Positions 16,273 to 24,683 are shown, counted from the first letter of the stretch. The stretch: DNA of 64,000 nt from CBDFJH01 sp965198095 (GCA_965198095.1 OZ240239.1:2232001-2296000), one strand, 5' to 3'. Notes: generated from the sequence alone by a model not told the origin. Made by a program: numbers and translations.

Positions 16273-19104
16273 CTATGCTGACGATTCAATTCGTGTGATC
16301 AGTTCTTTTCTTATAGGGTCCTGCATTTCCCTCGATTCGATTTTTTCGCCCTTCCGTAGTGCGTAGAAGGAATCCACCGCCTTGTCTGCCTGGGTGGTGA
16401 CGCGGGCCGTGTCGATATCCAAACCCAAGTCTGAGAGTGTGCGCGTGATCCTGTAGAGCAGTCCGACGGCATCCTGTGCGAAGATGTCTATGATGGTGTA
16501 TTTGTCCGAAATGCCATTCTCGAAATGGACCTCTGTCGGGATCCTCGCGCTGGGTTTCCGTCGCCTGGACCACCGCCTCCGATGTCTGATAAAGAGTTCT
16601 TCCAGCCGGATTTTCTCCTGAAAGACTCCCGCAAGCTGGTTTTGCACCTGCCGCTGGTGTATGCGGCGGCTCGCTTCGTCGAGCGTGGTGACCTGAAAGA
16701 TATCGATCACGACGCCGTCAGAGCGCGTGTAGGCTTGCGCCCCGAATATGTTGATGTCGTTGCTCGAAAGGACACCGCAGATTTCGGACAGTCGGTAGGG
16801 TTTGTCGCGGGTACACACCGTGACCTCGGAGAAGAATAGGCTCGGCGCAAACCCGACGGCGACGGATGCTTTCTCGAGCTTTCGGATCAAATTGAGGTGC
16901 CTTTCGACATTTTCGCTATCATTCAGTTCAGCGTAGTGAGGCGGAAGGCGGTTGAGGTGCGTTTTTACCTCGCCTTCTTCGAAACGATCACCGATGGCCC
17001 GGACGAGATCTCGGCTGGCGGCCTGTCGCCGCTCCTCTTCGAGAGACGGCGCCCCTTGTGTCAGGAGGCGTAGGGTTTTGGTATGAAGTTCGCGAAGGAG
17101 ATGAGCCTTCCAGGCCGTCCAAGCCGTACGCGTCACGGCAGAAAGATCGGCATAGGTGAGCAGGTAGAGCATTCGCAGCAGGTCCGGATGCCTCACAGAT
17201 CGGGAGAACTCCCTTAGCATCCGTTCGTCGGACAAATCCCGACGCTGTGAAATATGTGACATCTGAAGGTGATTTCTTATCAGAAAGACGATGCCGTCAA
17301 TCTCCTCGGATGGCAGTCCCAGCCGCAAGAGGAAACGCTTGGCCATGGTGGCCCCTTCAAGGCTGTGGTCTGACCCGCGGACCGACTTTCCGATGTCGTG
17401 CAACAGGACGGCCAGGTAAAGGATCTCTTTCCTTGGAATTTCCTTAAACGCCTGTTTCAAATGGGCAAGATTTCCATCCTCTGACGAATGGGTCGAGAGG
17501 CGCTCAATATGCTCTATTGCCAACAGGGTATGCTCGTCGGCGGTGTATATGTGGTAGCGATTGTACTGCACCAGACAGGTCAGACTGTCAAACTCGGGTA
17601 TGTAGGCACCAAGTATGCCGAGTTCGTGCATCGTGCGTAGTGTTTCCGCCACTCCCCCGGGCGCCCGCAATATCTCCAAGAAAATGTGAGCGCCCTTTCT
17701 GGAGCGTCGGAGGGCGTCGTCGACAAGATGAATGCCGTCCTGAATGCGGCGGCGGGTCGGTTCGTTGATTGGAACTCCGAAGCGCTGAGCGTCTAGGAAG
17801 AGGCTCAGCAGTCTCCAGGGATTGTCTTCAAAAAAAGATTTCCGCTTTCTGGGCAGGCCGATACTCGAATGAGTAAGGACAGACCCATCGTCCAACGTTC
17901 GCCTGACGATGAATCCTACCGCACGGTGGGCAACCGACGGCTGGCCGTGGAGCCGCTCACATATCAGGTCCGAGAGGTGCTTGATGTTTCGGGCGTGCCG
18001 ATAGTAATCCCGCATAAATCGCTCAACACCCAGTTCTCCGTTCTGGTCTTTATACCCGAGTCCGATGGCGGCCGTCGGTTGGAGATCGTGTTCGAGCACG
18101 TCTTGACGTTTTCCGGTGAGGAAGTGAAGCTCGTTCCGGGTCCGTAGCAGAAAATCCAGCGCGTCCTGGAAGAGACCGAAGTTTCTGCGGTTGAGCAGGT
18201 GTGTTTCAAGTAGCCCGTCGGGGGCGGCGATGCCGTGCGCCTTGAGCAGCCATCCGACCGCGTGGGTTTCTCTGAGTCCGCCCATGCTTTCTTTTACGTC
18301 CGGCTCCAGCAGCTGAACGGAGAGCCCTGCCCTTGCGTGTCTTTGCCGGCGTTCCTCAATTTTCTGGGCGATGAACGCCCGGGCCCTTCGGCCAAAGAAC
18401 TGGCCATTCAGGGCATCTTCCAGTTTTTCGGACAGGTCGCGGCCTCCGACAAGGTGGCGAGCTTCATACATGGAAGTAAGAGAATCGGGGTCCTCTCTGG
18501 ACGCGAAGAGACAATCCGAGATCGTCCGAGTACTGTACCCGATTTCGAAGCGAAGGTCCCAGAGTGTATGGAGGATAGTGCGTGTAACGGGGTGCGCCCT
18601 TTCCACTTTTCGAAACAGAAACAGGAGGTCGACGTCTGATTTTGGGTTAAGCGCGCCTCTGCCGTAACCCCCTAAGGCCAGCACGGCGTAGCCTTGGGGT
18701 GGATCGCCACCACAATCCAGGACGGCTTCTGTAAAAAGTACGGAAACCAGCGTGTCGACGCGTTGGGTGAGGGCATCGACTACGGCCCGTCCGGGGGCCT
18801 GGGATCGATGTTGGGCCAGGATGTCGCTCCACGTGCCGTCGAGATAACGTCGAAGGAGTTCAGTCCGCCTCTTTGGCAATTCCTTCCGGCCGCTTTTTGC
18901 ACGAAGCGTCTTCAGGCGCTTTCGTAGATCCTCTACCAAGTTCGACACGACCTTCCTTGACGGCGAAACAGGGTTATCGTTACTTAGTCCGGGCTCAGCC
19001 ATCGGAAATTGATGATAGTGCACAGACAAGGGGCGTGTCAAGGTCTTTGGGAAAGGAACTAAGGCTTGCGAATCGAGTGTAGCTTCAATAGTTTTCGTGG
19101 ACAT
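16273..19104 (-). CDS. glnD: [Protein-PII] uridylyltransferase / UMP-removing enzyme
   Basis: GlnD senses glutamine and uridylylates or deuridylylates PII. All domains are present in 943 residues: nucleotidyltransferase with GGYGRGALNPKSDVDLLF (Asp157/Asp159), a helical GlnE-like linker, an HD domain (LLHDIGKSVRGSDHS, about 570), and two ACT domains (from about 765 and about 870). The first ~50 residues are poorly conserved and no good ribosome site precedes ATG 19104, so the true start may be Met35. It is divergent from the sigma-54 activator gene, 84 bases apart. No PII gene is in the window. Confidence 0.95.
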   Translation of the reverse strand: MSTKTIEATLDSQALVPFPKTLTRPLSVHYHQFPMAEPGLSNDNPVSPSRKVVSNLVEDLRKRLKTLRAKSGRKELPKRRTELLRRYLDGTWSDILAQHRSQAPGRAVVDALTQRVDTLVSVLFTEAVLDCGGDPPQGYAVLALGGYGRGALNPKSDVDLLFLFRKVERAHPVTRTILHTLWDLRFEIGYSTRTISDCLFASREDPDSLTSMYEARHLVGGRDLSEKLEDALNGQFFGRRARAFIAQKIEERRQRHARAGLSVQLLEPDVKESMGGLRETHAVGWLLKAHGIAAPDGLLETHLLNRRNFGLFQDALDFLLRTRNELHFLTGKRQDVLEHDLQPTAAIGLGYKDQNGELGVERFMRDYYRHARNIKHLSDLICERLHGQPSVAHRAVGFIVRRTLDDGSVLTHSSIGLPRKRKSFFEDNPWRLLSLFLDAQRFGVPINEPTRRRIQDGIHLVDDALRRSRKGAHIFLEILRAPGGVAETLRTMHELGILGAYIPEFDSLTCLVQYNRYHIYTADEHTLLAIEHIERLSTHSSEDGNLAHLKQAFKEIPRKEILYLAVLLHDIGKSVRGSDHSLEGATMAKRFLLRLGLPSEEIDGIVFLIRNHLQMSHISQRRDLSDERMLREFSRSVRHPDLLRMLYLLTYADLSAVTRTAWTAWKAHLLRELHTKTLRLLTQGAPSLEEERRQAASRDLVRAIGDRFEEGEVKTHLNRLPPHYAELNDSENVERHLNLIRKLEKASVAVGFAPSLFFSEVTVCTRDKPYRLSEICGVLSSNDINIFGAQAYTRSDGVVIDIFQVTTLDEASRRIHQRQVQNQLAGVFQEKIRLEELFIRHRRRWSRRRKPSARIPTEVHFENGISDKYTIIDIFAQDAVGLLYRITRTLSDLGLDIDTARVTTQADKAVDSFYALRKGEKIESREMQDPIRKELITRIESSA

Positions 19105-19188
19105 GTGCTGGTTTTTCCAACGAAAGACCTGTGCCGTAGACAGAGCTGCGTTGCGGGCAGACTTGACGATTTCGAGCGGATGGAATAG

Positions 19189-20553
19189 ATGCGCGCCAGC
19201 GAAATACGGATCTTAGTGACCGACGATGGGCGAGACGCCTATGAGGGCTTGGTGGACCATCTCTCCGAGTCCGGATACGCCGTGGATTCGGCCCAGGGGC
19301 TACACGAGGCTGCGGAACGCCTGGAGCGCGGGTTTTACCATGCGGCCATTGTCGACCTACAGCTGCCGGGAAATGCGGAGATGTCTCTGCTCCAGCGGGT
19401 CAAGGAAAAGAACCCGGATACCGGTGTGATTATCGTGGCCTCCCACGGCAGCGTCGCAACGGCTGTTGAGGCCATGCGTCTCGGCGCCTACGACTTTCTC
19501 ACGAAACCTGCGGATTTCAAACGCATCAAGCTTTCCCTTCAACGCTTTTTGGAACACCAGACACTGGTCGTCGAGAACAAGGAGCTTCGTGCGCGCCTGG
19601 ATTCGACGACGACCTTCGAAGAGATCGTCCATCGCAGTGAAGTCATGAGAACCGTTTGTGATACGATTAAACAGGCGGCAGTGACAGACGTCCCGGTGTT
19701 GATCACCGGCGAGACGGGAACTGGAAAGGAGCTGGTCGCGAGGGCGATTTGGCAGACGAGTAGCCGTGCTTCGGGCCCGATCGTCCCGGTCGGCTGTGGG
19801 GCCATTCCGGAATCCCTGTTTGAAAGTGAACTCTTTGGCCACGTGAAGGGCGCATTCACCGGGGCACACGTAGACAAGAGGGGCCGATTTGCTGCAGCGG
19901 GGGGGGGGACCTTGTTTTTTGACGAGGTGAGCGAGATCCCCCTTCTGAACCAGGTCGACTTACTTCGCGTTCTGGAACAGAAGGTCTACACACCAGTTGG
20001 CGGAATGAAGCCGATCAAGGCCGATGTGAGAACGATTTTCGCGACGAATCGAGATTTGGAAATGCTTGTCGAACGCGGCGCGTTCCGGGAAGATCTCTAC
20101 TATCGGATCAATGTCGTACCAATCAAACTGCCGCCGCTCAAAGAGCGAAAGGAGGATATCCCTCTCCTCGTCGACACCTTCCTGGCGCAACTCTGCCCCC
20201 TCCACGGTAAATCCCGAAAACGCCTTACGGCCGGCGCGATGCAGTCTATTTTCGACTATGACTGGCCGGGAAATGTTCGGGAGTTGAAGAATGTGGTTGA
20301 GCAAGTCGTCGTCACTTGTGCAGATCGGGAGGTCGACCACAACCGTCTTCCGGTACGGATTCGGGAATCGACTCCGAATTCGGATCGGGTCGCCGTGAAG
20401 GTTGGGGGATCGCTTCAGGATGCAGAGCGAGCGTTAATCGAACATACTGTGACACAGGTGACGTCTAACCGGAAAAAGGCCGCCGCCATCTTGGGAATCA
20501 GCGTTCGGGCCCTTCAGTATAAGCTCAAGAAGTATGGGTTTCGCCTCTCTTAG
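19189..20553 (+). CDS. Sigma-54-dependent response regulator (NtrC family)
   Basis: A 454-residue regulator with three domains. The receiver has phospho-acceptor Asp56 in AIVDLQLP, an acidic pocket at D12/D13, Ser85 and Lys106. The AAA+ domain has Walker A GETGTGKE (~173), the sigma-54 contact loop GAFTGA (~221) and LFFDEVSEIP. The C-terminus is a Fis-type helix-turn-helix (AAAILGISVRALQYKLKKYG). Phosphorylation should drive ATP-dependent opening of sigma-54 promoters. No histidine kinase gene is adjacent. Position beside glnD suggests nitrogen control (inference). A run of ten G (19899-19908) encodes part of AAGGGTLFF. Confidence 0.95.
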   Translation: MRASEIRILVTDDGRDAYEGLVDHLSESGYAVDSAQGLHEAAERLERGFYHAAIVDLQLPGNAEMSLLQRVKEKNPDTGVIIVASHGSVATAVEAMRLGAYDFLTKPADFKRIKLSLQRFLEHQTLVVENKELRARLDSTTTFEEIVHRSEVMRTVCDTIKQAAVTDVPVLITGETGTGKELVARAIWQTSSRASGPIVPVGCGAIPESLFESELFGHVKGAFTGAHVDKRGRFAAAGGGTLFFDEVSEIPLLNQVDLLRVLEQKVYTPVGGMKPIKADVRTIFATNRDLEMLVERGAFREDLYYRINVVPIKLPPLKERKEDIPLLVDTFLAQLCPLHGKSRKRLTAGAMQSIFDYDWPGNVRELKNVVEQVVVTCADREVDHNRLPVRIRESTPNSDRVAVKVGGSLQDAERALIEHTVTQVTSNRKKAAAILGISVRALQYKLKKYGFRLS

Positions 20554-20565
20554 TCGGCCCGAAGA

Positions 20566-20612
20566 ATGCAAATTTTGCATCGAACACCCCGTTTTAGGTG
20601 CAAATTTTGCAT
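20566..20612. promoter_or_regulatory. Tandem palindromes, candidate activator (enhancer) sites
   Basis: ATGCAAATTTTGCAT at 20566-20580 is a perfect odd-centred palindrome. GTGCAAATTTTGCAT at 20598-20612 repeats it with one change. Centres are 32 bases apart, about three helical turns, so both face the same side of the DNA. The TGCA...TGCA ends resemble sites of Fis-type HTH activators such as NtrC (TGCAcc-N5-ggTGCA). They lie 100-150 bases upstream of the sigma-54-like promoter, a typical enhancer distance. Confidence 0.55.
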
Positions 20613-20697
20613 TTACCCCTTCCTGTAACGCACGCCATGCCAGTCTCCATTTGCCCACCAATTCCTTTCGAAACAAACGGTTGCGCTTTCTTTGGTC

Positions 20698-20726
20698 CTG
20701 ACATGGCATTAAAGTTGCTTTATAAT
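20698..20726 (+). promoter_or_regulatory. Overlapping sigma-54-like and sigma-70-like promoter
   Basis: Sigma-54 reading: TGGCAT (20704-20709), 5 bases, TTGCT (20715-20719), giving the required GG-N10-GC spacing. Sigma-70 reading: CTGACA (20698-20703), 17-base spacer, TATAAT (20721-20726), an 11-of-12 match. Both would drive the sigma factor gene at 20947 with starts near 20731-20733. Sequence alone cannot say which is used. Confidence 0.6.
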
Positions 20727-20946
20727 CCTTCACGATCCGTCTGTGGCAGCCTATTCTGCCATAGGAGCACGGTCTGGATCGACGCGACATGTTGCCCAAG
20801 GCATTTAATAATAGCATATTATCGATAAAACACTGAAAAAGCACTGACCGCCAGACGTCTGACTTGGGCTGCAAAATCTGCGCGCCAACGCTGAACTCAC
20901 ATGAGAGATCGTACGCGTTAGCAGGTACGAGAAGGAGATCGGCATC

Positions 20947-21798
20947 GTGACAGGGATCTCGGTACAAGACAGTGAATCGCTGAATCTGTATCTGAAGGAT
21001 ATCGCCTCCTCAACACCCCTCTCTAGCGAGGAAGAGGTCGGATTGGCGGAGCGGATCCGAAAAGGCGACCGGAAAGCACGGGATAAACTGATTGGCGCCA
21101 ACCTGCGTTTTGTCGTGAGCGTGGCCCGTGAGTATCAGCACCACGGCGTCTCCCTTTCGGACTTGATCAGCGCGGGCAACTATGGTCTGATGACTGCCGC
21201 TGAGCGCTTTGACGGTCGTCGGGGTTTCAAGTTTATCTCCTACGCGGTTTGGTGGATCAGGCAAGCGATACACCAGAGCCTGGCTCAGGACACCCGGGTG
21301 GTTCGGTTGCCGGTCAACCGGATTGACCTTCTACACAGCATTTCCAAGGTTTCTCGCGAGCTCTTTCAGTCTAACGGCTACGAGCCGGAGCCGGAGACGA
21401 TCGCAGAGGCGCTTGGTGTTTCCGTCGAGATGGTGCGCGACACGATGATGCGGGCGCGCGACGTCTGGTCTCTGGATGCCACATTCAGTGACGAGGATGA
21501 TCACAGTCTGTTGAATGTGCTCGCAGATAATTCTCAAGGCACGCCCGACACCGAGGTCATTGAGCAGTCGGTCCAGCAGCAAGTAGAGTCCGTGCTGGAT
21601 TCGCTGGAGGATCGCGAGGCGAAAATACTCAGGCTCTATTTCGGGCTCGGAGATGAAGAGCCCTTGACGCTGGAAGAAATCGGAGTCAGATTCAACGTGA
21701 CCCGGGAGCGGGTGAGGCAGATCAAAGAAAAGGCCTTGCACAGGCTGCGACATCCCCGACGCAGGGAGCAGCTGGCGCCACTGATGGAATCGGGGTGA
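20947..21798 (+). CDS. Sigma-70 family RNA polymerase sigma factor (primary-like, copy 1)
   Basis: A 283-residue factor with region 1.2 (DSESLNLYLKDIA), region 2 (NLRFVVSVAREYQ, LISAGNYGLMTAAERF, FISYAVWWIRQAI), region 3 and region 4 (LTLEEIGVRFNVTRERVRQIKEKAL). There is no long region 1.1, as in short primary sigmas of Bacteroidota. The GTG start is preceded by AAGGAG. NYGLMTA replaces the usual NIGLI/LxA in region 2.2-2.3, and the second copy (37401-38264) keeps NIGLITA, so this one may be the alternative factor. It lies directly downstream of the sigma-54 activator gene. Confidence 0.94.
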   Translation: MTGISVQDSESLNLYLKDIASSTPLSSEEEVGLAERIRKGDRKARDKLIGANLRFVVSVAREYQHHGVSLSDLISAGNYGLMTAAERFDGRRGFKFISYAVWWIRQAIHQSLAQDTRVVRLPVNRIDLLHSISKVSRELFQSNGYEPEPETIAEALGVSVEMVRDTMMRARDVWSLDATFSDEDDHSLLNVLADNSQGTPDTEVIEQSVQQQVESVLDSLEDREAKILRLYFGLGDEEPLTLEEIGVRFNVTRERVRQIKEKALHRLRHPRRREQLAPLMESG

Positions 21799-21836
21799 TG
21801 CGCTCAGACAATTCATAAAGCGTGCGCCGTCCATAC

Positions 21837-22310
21837 ATGACGAATCTTCTCAGATACTTAAGGCAAGACCGGATCCTCCTCCAGATGGGTGCGGAAAGAA
21901 AGGTGGGGGCCATCCGTGAGTTGGCCAGTTTGTTCGAAGATGCCCCTGAAATTCTCGACTTTCGTCCGTTCCTGTCGGCAATTGTCCAGAAGGAACGGCG
22001 CTTCGGGAGCGGCGTAGGGGATGGTGTGGCGATTCCTCATTATCGGGATGAGACGATCGAAGGACCTGTGATCGGAATGGGAATATCTCGAAGCGGAATA
22101 GACTGGGGAGAGCGTGAAAAGGTATACATTCTGGTCCTGATCGGCTGGCCAAACAAACACGAGCAAGCCTATTTGAAGACCGTGGCCGAAATTGCGCGTC
22201 TGTTTCACGCTGAGCCGGTTCGACAAGCCGTACTGAAGGCGGATTCCGAGATCGAGGTTTTGGAGATCCTCAATACAGTGCTGGTAAACTCGGACCGCGT
22301 GTCGTGTTGA
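21837..22310 (+). CDS. PTS IIA component, PtsN/fructose type
   Basis: A 157-residue single-domain EIIA with the phosphorylatable His68 in GVAIPHYRD. In bacteria with the nitrogen PTS this protein is a regulator rather than a sugar carrier, and no EIIB/EIIC genes accompany it here. ATG 21837 (MTNLLRYLRQD) was preferred over a GTG five codons upstream because the family begins at this point. No strong ribosome site is seen for either. It follows the sigma factor gene by 38 bases and probably shares its transcript. Confidence 0.85.
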   Translation: MTNLLRYLRQDRILLQMGAERKVGAIRELASLFEDAPEILDFRPFLSAIVQKERRFGSGVGDGVAIPHYRDETIEGPVIGMGISRSGIDWGEREKVYILVLIGWPNKHEQAYLKTVAEIARLFHAEPVRQAVLKADSEIEVLEILNTVLVNSDRVSC

Positions 22311-22336
22311 CAGGAAGAGGATCGAAAAATTACAGG

Positions 22337-22359
22337 CGGCTTTGAAGCCGTTTTTTTTT
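22337..22359 (+). terminator. Rho-independent terminator after the IIA gene
   Basis: CGGCTT (22337-22342), two-base gap, AAGCCG (22345-22350), followed by nine T. The stem is short but the T-run is perfect. Confidence 0.75.
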
Positions 22360-22734
22360 GTCTGTTCGCTCGGTCTCCCGGATCAAACGGGCCGATTATT
22401 CGCGCCCTTTCGCGCAGGTTTTGGGCCGAAAGAGCCAGGTTCGAAAACCCCCAAAGCCGTTTCCCGAGCGTCACCTATCCGGCAAATAATACCTTCGTGA
22501 AGGCGCCGAGCCGATCCCTCCGCCCACAAGGCCCCTGTTTGATCCCCTGAAAGAGAAGTGCAGCGCTGTTGATGACGCTTTGGCCGAGGTTTGTCTCCTT
22601 GTGTTCCGTTGGAATCGGCAGGTCGAGGTCGGATGCTGCGGTCGGGGCGGCAATGAATTCACGCGTCACGCCACGGTGATCAGCGTTCGTTCCGTGATGG
22701 GTCGCGTCGCGACTCGATTTTTGGAGGGGAACAT
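22360..22734. other. Spacer between the IIA terminator and the HU region
   Basis: About 375 bases without a convincing gene. Open frames here lack ribosome sites and family motifs. No RNA gene was recognised. Confidence 0.45.
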
Positions 22735-22803
22735 ATGGATAACCTCTTTAGATTCAGGAAGAGATTGCGCTACTACGGGCCTTTTTGGGTCTGGGTGGCT
22801 TGA
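22735..22803 (+). CDS. Possible 22-residue small protein
   Basis: ATG at 22735 is preceded at five bases by GGAGGGG, one of the best ribosome sites in the window. The peptide is a cationic start (NLFRFRKRLRYY) and a hydrophobic aromatic end (GPFWVWVA). Its TGA stop lies inside the -35 element of the HU promoter. It could be a small membrane peptide, a leader peptide, or chance. No homologue is known to me. Confidence 0.3.
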   Translation: MDNLFRFRKRLRYYGPFWVWVA

Positions 22804-22828
22804 CAAACTCTGCACGGAGAACTATATT
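22800..22828 (+). promoter_or_regulatory. Sigma-70 promoter of the HU gene
   Basis: TTGACA (22800-22805), 17-base spacer, TATATT (22823-22828). Expected start is about 22835, 23 bases before the HU ATG. Confidence 0.85.
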
Positions 22829-22857
22829 TAAACGCCTTTTAGGAAGGGGGTGAGACT

Positions 22858-23133
22858 ATGCCAAACAAGGCAGATCTAGTAGATGCGATTTCTGATAAGG
22901 CGGATATCTCGAAAAAGGCTTCGAGCGCTGCTCTGGATACCGTTTTAGATGAGATTACTCAAGCGCTGAAGACGGGAGAACGGGTGTCGATTTCTGGCTT
23001 TGGGACGTTCTCTGTCGGAAATCGAGCCGGACGACAGGGGCGCAACCCCCAAACCGGCGCCACGATCCAGATTCCGGCGAGCAAGACCATACGTTTCAAG
23101 GCTGGAAAGGCCCTCAAGGAGGCTGTTCAGTAG
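22858..23133 (+). CDS. hup: HU/IHF-family DNA-binding protein
   Basis: A 91-residue DNA-bending protein with the family signature GFGTFSVGNRAGRQGRNPQTG and the beta-arm end IPASKTIRFKAGKALKEAV. It starts MPNKADLVDAI behind AGGAAGGGGG. Such proteins compact DNA. An IHF-like role in looping at nearby sigma-54 promoters is possible but not shown. It has its own promoter and terminator. Confidence 0.96.
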   Translation: MPNKADLVDAISDKADISKKASSAALDTVLDEITQALKTGERVSISGFGTFSVGNRAGRQGRNPQTGATIQIPASKTIRFKAGKALKEAVQ

Positions 23134-23162
23134 GTTCACAAGGGTTTGCCCTGAAAACTTTC

Positions 23163-23194
23163 AGCCCTGGAGGTTGATGACCTTCAGGGCTTTT
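23163..23194 (+). terminator. Rho-independent terminator after hup
   Basis: AGCCCTG (23163-23169) pairs with CAGGGCT (23185-23191), extended inward by five more pairs around a TGATG loop, and followed by TTT. Confidence 0.85.
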
Positions 23195-23230
23195 GCTTAC
23201 CTGCCAAGTTCGATCTTCACGGCCCGCCAA

Positions 23231-23250
23231 TTAATCTCCATTTAATCTCC
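23231..23250. repeat. Tandem TTAATCTCC repeats upstream of glnA
   Basis: TTAATCTCC at 23231-23239 and again at 23242-23250, offset 11 bases (about one helical turn), about 100 bases before the glnA ATG. Candidate regulator site. No clear promoter was found around it. Confidence 0.35.
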
Positions 23251-23348
23251 CAGAAACATAAGTGTAACATGTCATGGGTATTTTTCGTCCCCGTTTTAAA
23301 TGAGGGTGGGTGCGCGGCAGCCCAAGACATCATGAACGAAGCGGAGAC

Positions 23349-24683
23349 ATGAACGAGGGTAGCAGAGAATATGTGTTGAGCGCGGCCAAGGACCATCGCG
23401 TGAAGTTTATCCGTCTCTGGTTCACGGATATTCTGGGGTTCCTGAAAAGCGTCGCGATTCCGGTTGAGCAGTTGGAAGCAGCCCTCGATGAAGGCATAGG
23501 CTTTGACGGGTCGTCGGTGGAGGGCTTCGCGCGGATCGACGAGAGCGACATGATCGCGCTGCCCGACCCGAGCACCTTTCAGGTGCTTCCGTTTCGCCCT
23601 CGCGAACACGGTACGGTCGCCCGAATGTTCTGTGACATCGTGGAGCCCAACGGGAAGCCGTATGAAGGAGATCCGCGCTGGGTCCTCAAGAAGAATCTGA
23701 AGCGGGCATCGGATATGGGCTTCACGTTTTACGTCAGCCCGGAGCTGGAGTATTTCTACTTCGAGAACAGCGAGCAGCCGCTGAAAGGCCTGGATCAAGG
23801 CGGCTACTTCGACCTCACCCCTCTGGACGTCGCCAGCGATTTACGACGCGAAACCGTATTGACTTTGGAGCAGATGGGCATCGAGGTGGCCTCCAGCCAT
23901 CACGAAGGGGCTCCCAGTCAGCATGAGATCGATCTGTTGTACTCGGACGCCCTGACGATGGCCGACAATGCGATGACTTACCGCCTGGTGGTCAAGGAGA
24001 TCGCATTGAAACACGGGGTCTGGGCGACGTTTATGCCCAAACCGGTCTTTGGCGTGAATGGAAACGGGATGCATACGCACATGTCGTTGTTCAAGGGGGA
24101 ACGGAACGCCTTCTTCGACCCGAAGGACCGGTTCCATCTGTCCGAAACAGCCAAATACTACATTGTGGGGCTGCTGCGACACGCACGGGAAATCACCCTT
24201 GTGACCAATCAGTGGGTGAACTCCTACAAGCGACTCGTCCCGGGCTATGAAGCCCCCATTTACACCTCTTGGGCCGTCGTAAATCGGTCCGACTTGGTTC
24301 GCGTGCCTGCGTATAAGCCTGGAAAAAAGAACGCCGTTCGCGTGGAGTACCGGTCTCCCGATCCGGCCTGTAATCCGTATCTGGCATTTTCCATCATGTT
24401 GGCCGCCGGTCTGGAAGGCATCGAGCGGCGCTACCAGCTTCCTCCGCCTTCAGAGCAGAATGTGGCAGATATGAGCGAAGCTATGCGTCTAGAAGCGGGC
24501 ATCCACACCCTGCCGCAGGATCTCTCGCACGCGATCGAGCTGGCGCATGGGAGCGATCTGGTGCGTGGCGCGCTTGGGGAAGACATTTTCGAGAAATTCA
24601 TCCAGAACAAAAAAATTGAATGGGCCAACTACCGCGCACAAGTGACCGGGTATGAAATCGAGCTGTATCTTAAGACGCTTTGA
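23349..24683 (+). CDS. glnA: Glutamine synthetase, type I (alpha-like)
   Basis: Forms glutamine from glutamate, ammonia and ATP. ATG 23349 (MNEGSREYVL) follows GCGGAG and gives 444 residues. Core motifs: GFDGSSVEGFARIDESDM, the metal site SPELEYFYF, HHEGAPSQHEIDL, NGNGMHTHMSL and RVEYRSPDPACNPYLAF. Length and C-terminus match the GSI-alpha group, and the adenylylation-site tyrosine motif of the beta group (NLYDLP) is absent, the region reading RRYQLPPPSEQN. The Arg in EGFARI matches the residue used for glutamine feedback in Bacillus-type enzymes. Adenylylation control is therefore unlikely. Confidence 0.96.
   Translation: MNEGSREYVLSAAKDHRVKFIRLWFTDILGFLKSVAIPVEQLEAALDEGIGFDGSSVEGFARIDESDMIALPDPSTFQVLPFRPREHGTVARMFCDIVEPNGKPYEGDPRWVLKKNLKRASDMGFTFYVSPELEYFYFENSEQPLKGLDQGGYFDLTPLDVASDLRRETVLTLEQMGIEVASSHHEGAPSQHEIDLLYSDALTMADNAMTYRLVVKEIALKHGVWATFMPKPVFGVNGNGMHTHMSLFKGERNAFFDPKDRFHLSETAKYYIVGLLRHAREITLVTNQWVNSYKRLVPGYEAPIYTSWAVVNRSDLVRVPAYKPGKKNAVRVEYRSPDPACNPYLAFSIMLAAGLEGIERRYQLPPPSEQNVADMSEAMRLEAGIHTLPQDLSHAIELAHGSDLVRGALGEDIFEKFIQNKKIEWANYRAQVTGYEIELYLKTL

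Larger units (their letters stand above)
20554..20946 (+). other. Long regulatory spacer before the sigma factor gene
   Basis: No gene fits here. It holds two AT-rich palindromes (20566-20612), overlapping sigma-54 and sigma-70 promoter matches (20698-20726) and a hairpin TGGCAG/CTGCCA (20744-20761). About 200 bases of A/T-rich leader then run to the GTG start of the sigma factor. Confidence 0.7.

Noticed and set aside
22430..22460. A GGTTCGAAA sequence resembling a tRNA T-loop
   Set aside because: No acceptor, D or anticodon stems can be folded around it.
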